This document shows positions 1-5,249 of a stretch of 6,405 nucleotides of DNA, one piece after another. Both the position numbers and the translations under genes were made by a program. Source of the stretch: Clostridiaceae bacterium (GTDB taxonomy: Bacteria; Bacillota; Clostridia; Saccharofermentanales; UBA5734); the NCBI GenBank assembly GCA_012522285.1, contig JAAYKS010000307.1, forward strand, positions 1 through 6,405, given 5' to 3'. Every line of letters starts with the position of its first letter. Position 1 is the stretch's first letter. A model generated the notes under the pieces. The model searched no databases and had not been told where the DNA came from. It saw only the letters and a program-made list of their open reading frames with translations.

Positions 1-8
1 ATATATAT

Positions 9-23
9 GTGCCCTATGGACAC
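9..23 (-). other. Short hairpin immediately after the csrA stop codon
   Basis: In the mRNA, GUGUCC (23-18) pairs with GGGCAC (14-9) through 6 bp, one of them U-G, around the loop AUA. It begins directly after the csrA TGA. It is followed by AUAUAUAU rather than a run of U, and the window then ends. It may be part of a weak terminator or processing site between csrA and the next gene, but the sequence shown does not decide this. Confidence 0.25.
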
Positions 24-302
24 TCATGTCTCCTCGACGACAGCAGGCGCGCAGTCCGATACCGAATCGCTGGCACTCGTTTCTCCTTTTTGCAACGCTT
101 CTTGAAAAAAGGCAAGGCTGGTCTGGTTGGCTTCGCGGTTGAAAGCGCTGGCCTCGGCCAATAATTCCGCACGCAGGATTCTCATGGACTGAGGTGCTTC
201 GACTCCCAGCCTGATGCGATCTCCATTGATTTCCAGAACCGTGATCCGGATATCATCGCCTAAAAGAATCGATTCATGAATCCGCCGTGTCAGTACCAGC
301 AT
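24..302 (-). CDS. csrA: Translational regulator CsrA with a long C-terminal extension
   Basis: CsrA is a homodimeric RNA-binding protein that blocks translation by covering GGA motifs at ribosome binding sites; in B. subtilis its main target is flagellin (hag) mRNA. The N-terminal core is intact: MLVLTRRIHESILLGDDIRI (1-20), then TVLEINGDRIRLGVEAP to residue 37, and the RNA-contacting residues L4 and R44 (in ILRAE) are present. The residues around R44 (MRILRAELL) differ from the common VHREE. At 92 residues it is longer than usual (about 60-75). The extra tail after about residue 62 (ALQKGETSASDSVSDCAPAV, then VEET) is acidic, polar and probably disordered. ATG at 300-302 has AAGGAGG 6 nt upstream, within fliW. 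The stop is TGA at 24-26. Pairing with FliW, its antagonist, in one transcript is the standard Bacilli arrangement. Confidence 0.95.
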   Translation of the reverse strand: MLVLTRRIHESILLGDDIRITVLEINGDRIRLGVEAPQSMRILRAELLAEASAFNREANQTSLAFFQEALQKGETSASDSVSDCAPAVVEET

Positions 303-753
303 GGAGGGCCTCCTTGCGCATTTGGCGGCTGATGGCCTCGAAAATGGGAAATCGGACTGGAAACTCCCCGTTTTCGACCAACGCCTGGATGCCGATGTTA
401 GCCGCAGTATTGATCAAAATCGGTGCTGCCAGGTTGGCGGTCATATGAGTTACAACCGGGGGTATCACAGCTACAACCAGCACAAGCAAATCCTCCTCTT
501 TCTCCAATTCGAGATGTGCAAATTGCCCGTCATCAATCGATGGAGCGTAATCGGCATCAAATTCGAATGGGCTGATCACCGGAATCGAGACATCCTCGTC
601 TACCGACTGCAGCCAGAGAAATGGTTTCGTTTGATCCAATATGATCATAACAAACCGTGTCAGATTCTCAAAGCCCGGAATCCCCTCCGGAAACGTGATG
701 ATCTTGTCTTCATTGATTTCTAGCTCGCCGAACACGGTGGTCTGGATATGCAT
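274..753 (-). CDS. fliW: Flagellar assembly factor FliW
   Basis: The product is 159 residues, slightly longer than B. subtilis FliW (about 143). FliW is a cytoplasmic beta-barrel-like protein that binds flagellin or, when flagellin is exported, binds CsrA and lifts its block on flagellin mRNA. Family signatures are TTVFGELEINEDKIITFPEG with IPGFE (FPEGIPGF at 21-28), FLWLQSVDEDVSIPVISPF (45-63), DLLVLVVAVIPP and NLAAPILINTAANIG. The last 15 or so residues (EALHAGTDTADS) are a polar tail beyond the conserved core. ATG at 751-753 has AGGAG (761-765) 7 nt upstream, preceded by AGGGAU (771-766). The last 29 nt, including TGA at 274-276, overlap the start of csrA, and the csrA ribosome binding site lies inside this gene. 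Confidence 0.96.
   Translation of the reverse strand: MHIQTTVFGELEINEDKIITFPEGIPGFENLTRFVMIILDQTKPFLWLQSVDEDVSIPVISPFEFDADYAPSIDDGQFAHLELEKEEDLLVLVVAVIPPVVTHMTANLAAPILINTAANIGIQALVENGEFPVRFPIFEAISRQMRKEALHAGTDTADS
303..313 (-). promoter_or_regulatory. csrA Shine-Dalgarno within a hairpin inside fliW
   Basis: AAGGAGG (315-309) lies 6 nt before the csrA ATG and is a near-perfect ribosome binding site. It is followed at once by CCCUCC, so GGAG (313-310) can pair with CUCC (306-303) around the loop GCC, up to the base before the start codon. This would hide the site unless ribosomes translating fliW, whose stop is 29 nt further on, open it. Coupling of csrA to fliW translation is the inference. 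The stem is short (4 GC-rich pairs). Confidence 0.45.
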
Positions 754-807
754 GACGTTTCTCCTATCCCTTCTTGTGTGTCCGCAGACGTGTACGCCTT
801 TGTTTTG

Positions 808-1431
808 CTAAACAATACGAAGAATCGGTCCGTTCTTTTCCAAGTGTCCATTCTCGCCAGCCGGCACCGCGCGAATTTGCACATGCGCAGGCCGCTCCAG
901 CTGGATATTGATCACCCCGGGGGTCACTTCCACCCGGACCGGATCTCGTAGTTCCCAGTCGGTCATCACCTCATGCGGCTCCCAGCTCACCTCCATACGG
1001 CCCGGTTCCCAGGACAGTCGCGGTTTGGACAATGCCACCACATTGATGGTGGACGGTTGCGCCGCGCGGTCAGCGATGAGCGAGGCGATGGATTGATGCC
1101 GGTCATATATACGCATCAGACGATCCCCTTCCCGAGCAATCCGGGCGATGCCTGCGAGCGCGGTTGATCCGGCCTGTCGAGCGCTGGATTTGAGCTGCTC
1201 CAGCATCGGTAACTGGTTCAGCAAGGTTTCCGCATTCCCTCGATCTACGGAAAACACGGGCAGCTGTCGATCCACGTGCATCCTTGCCGGACGCACGTGT
1301 GTTTGGAATGTCGCCCGTTCCTGCCGGATGTGAATCTGGGGTGGCTCGCTCCGGATGTTCAGTCTGGGCTGTTGCGTTGTGATTTCGAGACGGATCGTTT
1401 TCATGGTCGTCAACCCCGTCTTGTTTTTCAT
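808..1431 (-). CDS. DUF6470 family protein (YviE-type), function unknown
   Basis: The product is 207 residues from the ATG at 1429-1431, or 198 from the ATG at 1402-1404. The family is conserved between flgL and fliW in motile Bacilli (YviE in B. subtilis) and has no established function. The first 50 residues are short alternating strands with a spacing of 9-11 residues: RLEITTQQPRLNIRSEPPQI, then HIRQERATFQTHVRPARMHV. The middle is helical (LLNQLPMLEQLKSSARQAGS). The end returns to repeated strands rich in Trp, Pro and Val: RLSWEPGRMEVSWEP, DWELRDPVRVEVTPG, INIQLERPAHVQIRA. No signal peptide or membrane segment is seen. The 1431 start has AGGCAGGT 4-5 nt upstream; 1404 has no clear ribosome binding site but begins MKTIRLEI, which fits the family opening better. 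A GTG at 1453-1455 lacks a site. The stop is TAG, 54 nt before fliW. Confidence 0.85.
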   Translation of the reverse strand: MKNKTGLTTMKTIRLEITTQQPRLNIRSEPPQIHIRQERATFQTHVRPARMHVDRQLPVFSVDRGNAETLLNQLPMLEQLKSSARQAGSTALAGIARIAREGDRLMRIYDRHQSIASLIADRAAQPSTINVVALSKPRLSWEPGRMEVSWEPHEVMTDWELRDPVRVEVTPGVINIQLERPAHVQIRAVPAGENGHLEKNGPILRIV

Positions 1432-1434
1432 GGA

Positions 1435-1460
1435 TACCTGCCTGTTGGGAGGCACCGGTA
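1435..1460 (-). promoter_or_regulatory. Hairpin enclosing the ribosome binding site of the DUF6470 gene
   Basis: In the mRNA, UACC (1460-1457) pairs with GGUA (1438-1435), and UGCCU (1454-1450) with AGGCA (1443-1439), around the loop CCCAAC with a two-base GG bulge. The 3' arm is the AGGCAGGU Shine-Dalgarno of the ATG at 1429-1431. The flgL stop codon (1464-1466) lies directly before the 5' arm, so ribosomes finishing flgL would cover that arm and free the ribosome binding site. This layout suggests translational coupling of the two genes, which is an inference from pairing done by eye. Confidence 0.45.
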
Positions 1461-1463
1461 GAT

Positions 1464-2396
1464 TTAGCGAAGGAAGTCAAGCAGAGAGGGTTGAATGATT
1501 TTGGAACCTGTCGACAAAGCAGCCATATAGACTGATTCCGCAGTTTTATACTGCATGATGACCTCAGCGGTGTCGATGTCTTCAATCTCGGATTGAACCA
1601 TTCGTGTATTGATCCGGTCCAGTTCGTATCGGCTGGTGACAAATTCCAATCGATTGGTCTGCCCTCCGATGTCGGCCATGCGCGAAAGCAAATCGTTCTG
1701 CTTGCGACTGATCGTACCGGCCCCTGCCGATATCCCGGCAGTATCACCACTGCGCAGAGAGGAAATCAACCCGTCAAACACTTGAAATAGATTGTCTGCT
1801 CCGTGTCCCATCACCTCGATGCCCGTCAATGACACACGAATAGTCTTGCCGGGGCCGATTCCAAACGAGGGCGACTGGCTGCCCAGCAGCGAAAGATCCG
1901 CAGGAGTCGGATGCCCCAAATCCACGCTGTTGTACAACACCGTGCCGTCTGCCGCATAAGTGAACGGCGTTGTCGTCGTATTATTGCCGCCAAAGATGTA
2001 TTTGTCGCCAAAGGTGGAGTTTCCTGTCTGAAACAGGTGGTCGCGAAGTTGCTCGATATAGCTTGCGACCGCATCCCGATCCACCTGTGCCATTGTGTCG
2101 TTTGACGCCTCGATCGCTTGTTCATAGGCACTCTTCAGCACTTCATTGATGTCGGAGAGGGCGGTTTCACTCTGCGTGAGCCAAGCTTGTGCGTCGGATA
2201 CGTTCTTCTGATACTGTTCCAGCCGGTTCAACTTTTTTCGGATAGCCAATGCGTTGATCGTACCGATCGGGTCGTCGGACAACCGCGTGATCCTGCGATT
2301 GGAAGCCAACTGGCTCTGTTGCGTACCCATACGAGACAGGGTCCGATTCAGATTGGCCAGAAAAGTGCCGGTCATCATGGAATGGGTGATGCGCAT
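1464..2396 (-). CDS. flgL: Flagellar hook-associated protein 3, FlgL
   Basis: The product is 310 residues, normal for FlgL (about 300-320). It forms the second junction ring, between FlgK and the flagellin filament, and is related to flagellin in its terminal helices. N-terminal family features are MRITHSMMTGTFLANLN, the conserved SDDP (40-43) in RRITRLSDDPIGT, and EQYQKNVSDAQAWLTQSETA. DKYIFGGNNTTTTPF is the usual end of the N-terminal helical domain. The C-terminal helix carries DIDTAEVIMQYKTAESVYMA. The ATG at 2394-2396 has AGGAGG (2405-2410) 8 nt upstream. It ends in TAA at 1464-1466, only 32 nt before the likely start of the DUF6470 gene, and its terminating ribosomes would reach the hairpin there. 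Confidence 0.96.
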   Translation of the reverse strand: MRITHSMMTGTFLANLNRTLSRMGTQQSQLASNRRITRLSDDPIGTINALAIRKKLNRLEQYQKNVSDAQAWLTQSETALSDINEVLKSAYEQAIEASNDTMAQVDRDAVASYIEQLRDHLFQTGNSTFGDKYIFGGNNTTTTPFTYAADGTVLYNSVDLGHPTPADLSLLGSQSPSFGIGPGKTIRVSLTGIEVMGHGADNLFQVFDGLISSLRSGDTAGISAGAGTISRKQNDLLSRMADIGGQTNRLEFVTSRYELDRINTRMVQSEIEDIDTAEVIMQYKTAESVYMAALSTGSKIIQPSLLDFLR

Positions 2397-2420
2397 TTGT
2401 GTTTCCTCCTCGTCTTGGGA

Positions 2421-3911
2421 TCAACGTCCGACGATCCCGGTCTTGTTCACCAGGATGTCCAACGCCTCGTCGATCGCCGTGATCAAACGGGCTGCAGCGG
2501 CATAGCTGTGCTGATATCGGATCAGTTGGGTCGCTTCCTCGTCAATTGATACAGCTGATATCGACTGGCGCTGTAATCCAAGACTCTCCAGCAACGCTTC
2601 CTGTCCGGACAAACGATTCTTGCTGTGCGCCGTCTCGACGGCAATCTCTCCTGCCAGACTATCCAAAAACCCATTGTAGCTTCCGATCCCCGGAATGTTA
2701 CGTCTATCGAACAGATCCATCATCCGCAAAACATTGCCGTTGTTGCCTGACTGGGTTCCATCGGCAATTTCCACCAAAGAGGTGGCGATTTGATACACGT
2801 CCTGCACGATCCTGGGATCAACTGCGAAATTGGAGGCGGTGAAGACGGAGGATCCGTCTGATGTGGCAAAAAAAGGATTTCCGGTGTTGGATACATTCCC
2901 ATTCGCATCTGCAGGAAAAGTCCATCCTGTACTATGAACGGCGTTGATAGATTCAGCGATTCCCCTCGCCAACTGGCCAAGCGGAGCACAAAGGTAGGGC
3001 ATGCCGATCCGAGCACTCGTGTCGCCGTCCCGAAGATCGATCAGCGCTTTCAGACTGCCGCCGGTGATCCCTACCGGTTCTCCGGAATCTTCCCACGTGA
3101 GCGCGTGTAAGGATGCGGGAACCCCGTCGATCGGATTGTCCACCGTCTGAGGAGCAGAAAGATACCGTGCAGTGTCGTGATCCACCAGCAGTTCGCCGCC
3201 GATGCGCACTTGGATGCTCCCCTCTGCGGTATGGTCCAACGTGTAGGCTGTCAGAGAAGAGAGGTTGTCCAGCATCAGGTTGCGTCGATCACGCAGATCG
3301 TTGGCTTTTTGCCCGCTGAGCTCATATTTGGCAATCTGTAGATTGAGGTCCACAATAGAGTCCGCAATGTCGTTGATCTGCCCGGCCGTCACCACGATTT
3401 CCCCATCCTGCTCCATCTGCTTTTCGGCCAATTGTGATGCAAAATGTCCGAATGTATCGGCCAGATTGGACGCGGTTTGGAGCAAATTGGTCCGAAACTC
3501 CTTGTTCACAGGGTTTTTTGACAGCTCGTTCATACTGACAGCAAACCGATTCAGCGCATCGGACAGACCGGTTCCTGACAGTTCGTCGAACAGTCCTTCC
3601 ACATAGTTCAAGTGATCCGAACGAATCGACCATTCGGAAGTGCGCATATTCTCATTCCGGTACTGGCGATCCAGAAACGGGCTGCGGATCTGGTCGATGG
3701 ACAGAATCATCACACCGCCCCCGGCTTGTTCCCGGCCTGCGGATACAAAACGCCCGCTTGCGGAAGCCGGTTGAACCGACACAGTGGTCAACCGTTGACG
3801 CGAATACCCGACAGTGTCCGCATTGGCGATGTTGTGTCCAGTCACCTCGATGCCCTTCTGACTGACCGACAGGGCTTTGCGTGCGATGTCCAGACCAAAG
3901 AAAGTGCTCAT
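2421..3911 (-). CDS. flgK: Flagellar hook-associated protein 1, FlgK
   Basis: The product is 496 residues, typical of FlgK in Bacilli. It is the first hook-filament junction protein, exported with FlgN and assembled as a ring between hook and filament. Residues 1-41 (MSTFFGLDIARKALSVSQKG, then NIANADTVGYSRQR at 27-40) are the N-terminal D0 signature shared with rod and hook proteins. A helical D1 region follows (VEGLFDELSGTGLSDALNRF, QINDIADSIVDLNLQIAKYE), then a beta-rich central domain with GGELLVDH and GITGGSLKALIDLRD. The C-terminal D1/D0 helices end with ATQLIRYQHSYAAAARLITA and a short tail. ATG at 3909-3911 has AGGAAGGA (3919-3926) upstream. It ends in TGA 24 nt before flgL. No truncation or frameshift is seen. 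Confidence 0.97.
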   Translation of the reverse strand: MSTFFGLDIARKALSVSQKGIEVTGHNIANADTVGYSRQRLTTVSVQPASASGRFVSAGREQAGGGVMILSIDQIRSPFLDRQYRNENMRTSEWSIRSDHLNYVEGLFDELSGTGLSDALNRFAVSMNELSKNPVNKEFRTNLLQTASNLADTFGHFASQLAEKQMEQDGEIVVTAGQINDIADSIVDLNLQIAKYELSGQKANDLRDRRNLMLDNLSSLTAYTLDHTAEGSIQVRIGGELLVDHDTARYLSAPQTVDNPIDGVPASLHALTWEDSGEPVGITGGSLKALIDLRDGDTSARIGMPYLCAPLGQLARGIAESINAVHSTGWTFPADANGNVSNTGNPFFATSDGSSVFTASNFAVDPRIVQDVYQIATSLVEIADGTQSGNNGNVLRMMDLFDRRNIPGIGSYNGFLDSLAGEIAVETAHSKNRLSGQEALLESLGLQRQSISAVSIDEEATQLIRYQHSYAAAARLITAIDEALDILVNKTGIVGR

Positions 3912-3916
3912 GATTC

Positions 3917-3930
3917 CATCCTTCCTGATG
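3917..3930 (-). promoter_or_regulatory. Hairpin holding the flgK Shine-Dalgarno in its loop
   Basis: The flgK ribosome binding region AGGAAGGA (3926-3919) lies in a small stem-loop: CAUC (3930-3927), hexaloop AGGAAG (3926-3921), GAUG (3920-3917). The start ATG follows after 5 nt. The stem is only 4 bp and weak alone. A GGA in a hexaloop that overlaps the ribosome binding site is, however, the classic layout of a CsrA repression site, and the loop shares GGAAG with the flgN leader hairpin. A CsrA role is an inference. Confidence 0.35.
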
Positions 3931-3935
3931 CGCTT

Positions 3936-4433
3936 CTACAGAGTCCGGTCCAACAGATTGGTTTGCTGGGATACCCGAGGCCGCGCGGTTCCATCTGGTT
4001 CATAGGAGGCATCGCGCCGGGTGTCTGTCACCGCGTCGACGACCTGGCGGATATATTCCAGTTGAATCGACAGCAGACGGGAATTGATTTCATTGACGCG
4101 CGTGATTTCGGACAGTGTTTCCATAAAGGCATGCTGAAGCTGTTCGACCGCTTCTCTTCGGGTGCCGTCCACGCCCGGCCACGTCGCCAGCGTGAGATCC
4201 TCAGGTTCCATGCCGTTCTCCTTCGCGGTCTTCTCTGCAATCTGTCGCCGTTCGTTTTCCAGCGAGCCAATATGCAGCAACAGCAGCTCTTCAGCCTCGA
4301 CGATGCGATCGAGATCGGCCACATCACCGCGATCGATCGCATCCTTCTTTCGCAAGGACAACCCGAGAAGTTCTTCATACGTTTCTTTCATCTGGACAAC
4401 CTTGTCGATCATCCGATCCATGGTGTCGCACAT
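3936..4433 (-). CDS. flgN: FlgN (YvyG-type) export chaperone for FlgK and FlgL
   Basis: The product is 165 residues, almost entirely alpha-helical with long heptad-like runs, as in FlgN. FlgN chaperones bind the C-terminal helices of the junction proteins FlgK and FlgL in the cytoplasm and bring them to the flagellar export gate. Visible family features are the N-terminal helix MDRMIDKVVQMKETYEELLG, the Leu/Glu-rich segment VEAEELLLLHIGSLENER (about 45-62), an ITRVNEINSRLLSIQLEY helix (about 111-128) and the short tail QQTNLLDRTL. The ATG at 4431-4433 has AAGGAG (4440-4445) 6 nt upstream. Both client genes, flgK and flgL, follow directly. It ends in TAG 24 nt before flgK. FlgN sequences diverge strongly, so the call rests on helix pattern, length and context together. 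Confidence 0.88.
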   Translation of the reverse strand: MCDTMDRMIDKVVQMKETYEELLGLSLRKKDAIDRGDVADLDRIVEAEELLLLHIGSLENERRQIAEKTAKENGMEPEDLTLATWPGVDGTRREAVEQLQHAFMETLSEITRVNEINSRLLSIQLEYIRQVVDAVTDTRRDASYEPDGTARPRVSQQTNLLDRTL

Positions 4434-4448
4434 ATTCGTCTCCTTGGT

Positions 4449-4469
4449 CCACCGACCTTCCGTCGATGG
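4449..4469 (-). promoter_or_regulatory. Hairpin with GGAAG loop just before the flgN ribosome binding site
   Basis: In the mRNA, CCAUCGAC (4469-4462) pairs over all 8 positions (one U-G wobble) with GUCGGUGG (4456-4449), leaving the loop GGAAG (4461-4457). The flgN Shine-Dalgarno AAGGAG (4445-4440) follows after 3 nt. A GGA exposed in a short loop is the known core of CsrA binding sites. The Shine-Dalgarno supplies a second GGA 18 nt downstream (4461 to 4443). There is no U-tract, so a terminator is unlikely. Binding by the CsrA encoded in this operon is an inference. Confidence 0.5.
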
Positions 4470-4479
4470 GGATGCCGAA

Positions 4480-4752
4480 TTACTCGCCCTTTCCGAGCAT
4501 CCGGTCGGCGATTTTTTCCACGTCGACAGTATAGGAACCAGAGGCGATCCGGTTCATGACCGCATGGACTCTCGCGTCTGAGCCGTCCTCGCTCGTCAAC
4601 GCCGCCTTCATCAGTTGGGCGTACGTTTGCGCACGCTCGGAAATTTCGATCCGGTCCTGTGTGCTCATACCCGGTTGAGCGGCTTCTTTTTGGCGAATGA
4701 CATGGTCATATCGTGAGATAGCCGATGCGGCGATGGATGGATTGATTTTCAT
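4480..4752 (-). CDS. flgM: Anti-sigma factor FlgM
   Basis: This 90-residue protein binds and inhibits the flagellar sigma factor (sigma-D/FliA) in the cytoplasm until the hook-basal body is complete. The N-terminal half is polar and of low complexity, as expected for this partly unfolded family. Family motifs are DRIEISERAQ (33-42), which matches the conserved D-x-VEIS segment, and the C-terminal sigma-binding helices RVHAVMNRIASGSYTVDVEK and IADRMLGKGE (61-90). The start ATG at 4750-4752 is set by AGGAGG (4761-4766) 8 nt upstream and by MKINP, a usual FlgM opening. A TTG at 4813-4815 would add 21 residues without family character. It lies 64 nt after the YvyF-type gene, the largest gap in the window, with no good sigma-D promoter that I can find. 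It ends in TAA 46 nt before flgN. Confidence 0.93.
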   Translation of the reverse strand: MKINPSIAASAISRYDHVIRQKEAAQPGMSTQDRIEISERAQTYAQLMKAALTSEDGSDARVHAVMNRIASGSYTVDVEKIADRMLGKGE

Positions 4753-4771
4753 TTTCGTTTCCTCCTGAGGT

Positions 4772-4785
4772 CCTCTGCGCAGAGG
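4772..4785 (-). promoter_or_regulatory. Perfect 14-bp palindrome in the flgM leader
   Basis: CCTCTGCGCAGAGG is a perfect inverted repeat. In the mRNA it can form a 5-bp stem (CCUCU/AGAGG) closed by a GCGC loop. It ends 5 nt before the flgM Shine-Dalgarno AGGAGG (4761-4766). No U-tract follows, so it is not an intrinsic terminator. It could be a small mRNA structure that modulates flgM translation, an operator, or chance. The pyrimidine arm CCUCU is also complementary to the GAGG of the ribosome binding site, which permits an alternative pairing. The function is unknown. Confidence 0.35.
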
Positions 4786-4816
4786 TGCACAATACGGCGG
4801 GTGTTCTGTTGCCAAC

Positions 4817-5242
4817 TCAAGAATCGCGTGGTTTACGGATATGCATACCGGTGTATAACTCTAAATCCGGAGCCGCTGTATCATCCGATCTGCCGGATGT
4901 ATTCTCTGATGACAAAAACTCTTTGCGCAGCGCGCCGACACATCGATCACAGAAGCGCCCCTCTTGAATCAGCGCTCCGCACCGCTCACACTGGAATGCT
5001 TCTCCCAGCGTCCCGAACGACAATCGACCTTCACGCACGAGGTAGAGTATGGTTTTCTCCGGAACCCCTGTCTGGTCCGCCACTTGCCCGATGCCCGCAC
5101 CGCGGTGCTCGGTCAGATAGTCTCTGATCACGACAAACTCTTCTTCGATGAGATCGAGACATGCCGAACAAAAGGGACTGCGCACTCTCCTAAACAGTTT
5201 CGAGCAGCGCTGACAAGCCTGAATATGCAGATCAAATGCCAT
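4817..5242 (-). CDS. yvyF: YvyF-type flagellar operon protein (TIGR03826 family), two Cys4 zinc motifs around an HTH-like segment
   Basis: The product is 141 residues. Two cysteine quartets are visible: C10-x2-C13 with C25-x2-C28, and C85-x2-C88 with C98-x2-C101, each fit to bind one zinc. Between them, at about 47-77, GAGIGQVADQTGV followed by EKTILYLVREGRLSF resembles a winged or MerR-like helix-turn-helix. The tail after about 107 is polar and probably disordered. This architecture and the place directly before flgM match YvyF of B. subtilis, a conserved flagellar-operon protein without a firmly established function. The HTH suggests nucleic-acid binding, but that is inference. The start ATG at 5240-5242 has GGAGGT (5252-5257) 9 nt upstream, and that site overlaps the stop codon of the preceding rod gene, so the two are probably translationally coupled. 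In B. subtilis a comF competence gene precedes yvyF; here rod genes do. Confidence 0.85.
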   Translation of the reverse strand: MAFDLHIQACQRCSKLFRRVRSPFCSACLDLIEEEFVVIRDYLTEHRGAGIGQVADQTGVPEKTILYLVREGRLSFGTLGEAFQCERCGALIQEGRFCDRCVGALRKEFLSSENTSGRSDDTAAPDLELYTGMHIRKPRDS

Positions 5243-5249
5243 GGGCCGC

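Noticed and set aside
1726..1733. Perfect GCCGATAT sigma-D -10 match on the plus strand
   Set aside because: It is antisense within flgL, has no TAAA at the right spacing, and no plus-strand gene follows.
1724..1741. Inverted repeat CTGCCG/CGGCAG within flgL
   Set aside because: It lies in the middle of a coding region, has no U-tract and no nearby start, and is probably a coincidence of codon use.
1103..1750. Minus-strand open frame of 215 codons across the flgL/DUF6470 junction
   Set aside because: It overlaps two recognised genes in another frame, and its product has no family features.
3612..4559. Long plus-strand open frame of 315 codons opposite flgN and flgK
   Set aside because: It lies antisense to two clearly recognised genes, its product is rich in Arg, His, Cys and Pro without a recognisable fold, and I see no ribosome binding site.
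4753..4815. Upstream extension of flgM from a TTG at 4813-4815
   Set aside because: The 21 added residues lack FlgM character, the TTG has no ribosome binding site, and ATG at 4752 has AGGAGG at ideal spacing.
4793..4834. Possible promoters before flgM (TAAA with GTTGGCAA; TTGGCA with TATTGT at 15 nt)
   Set aside because: The sigma-D-like pair matches only about half of the -10 element. The sigma-A-like pair has a short 15-nt spacer and a 4 of 6 match at -10. Neither is convincing.
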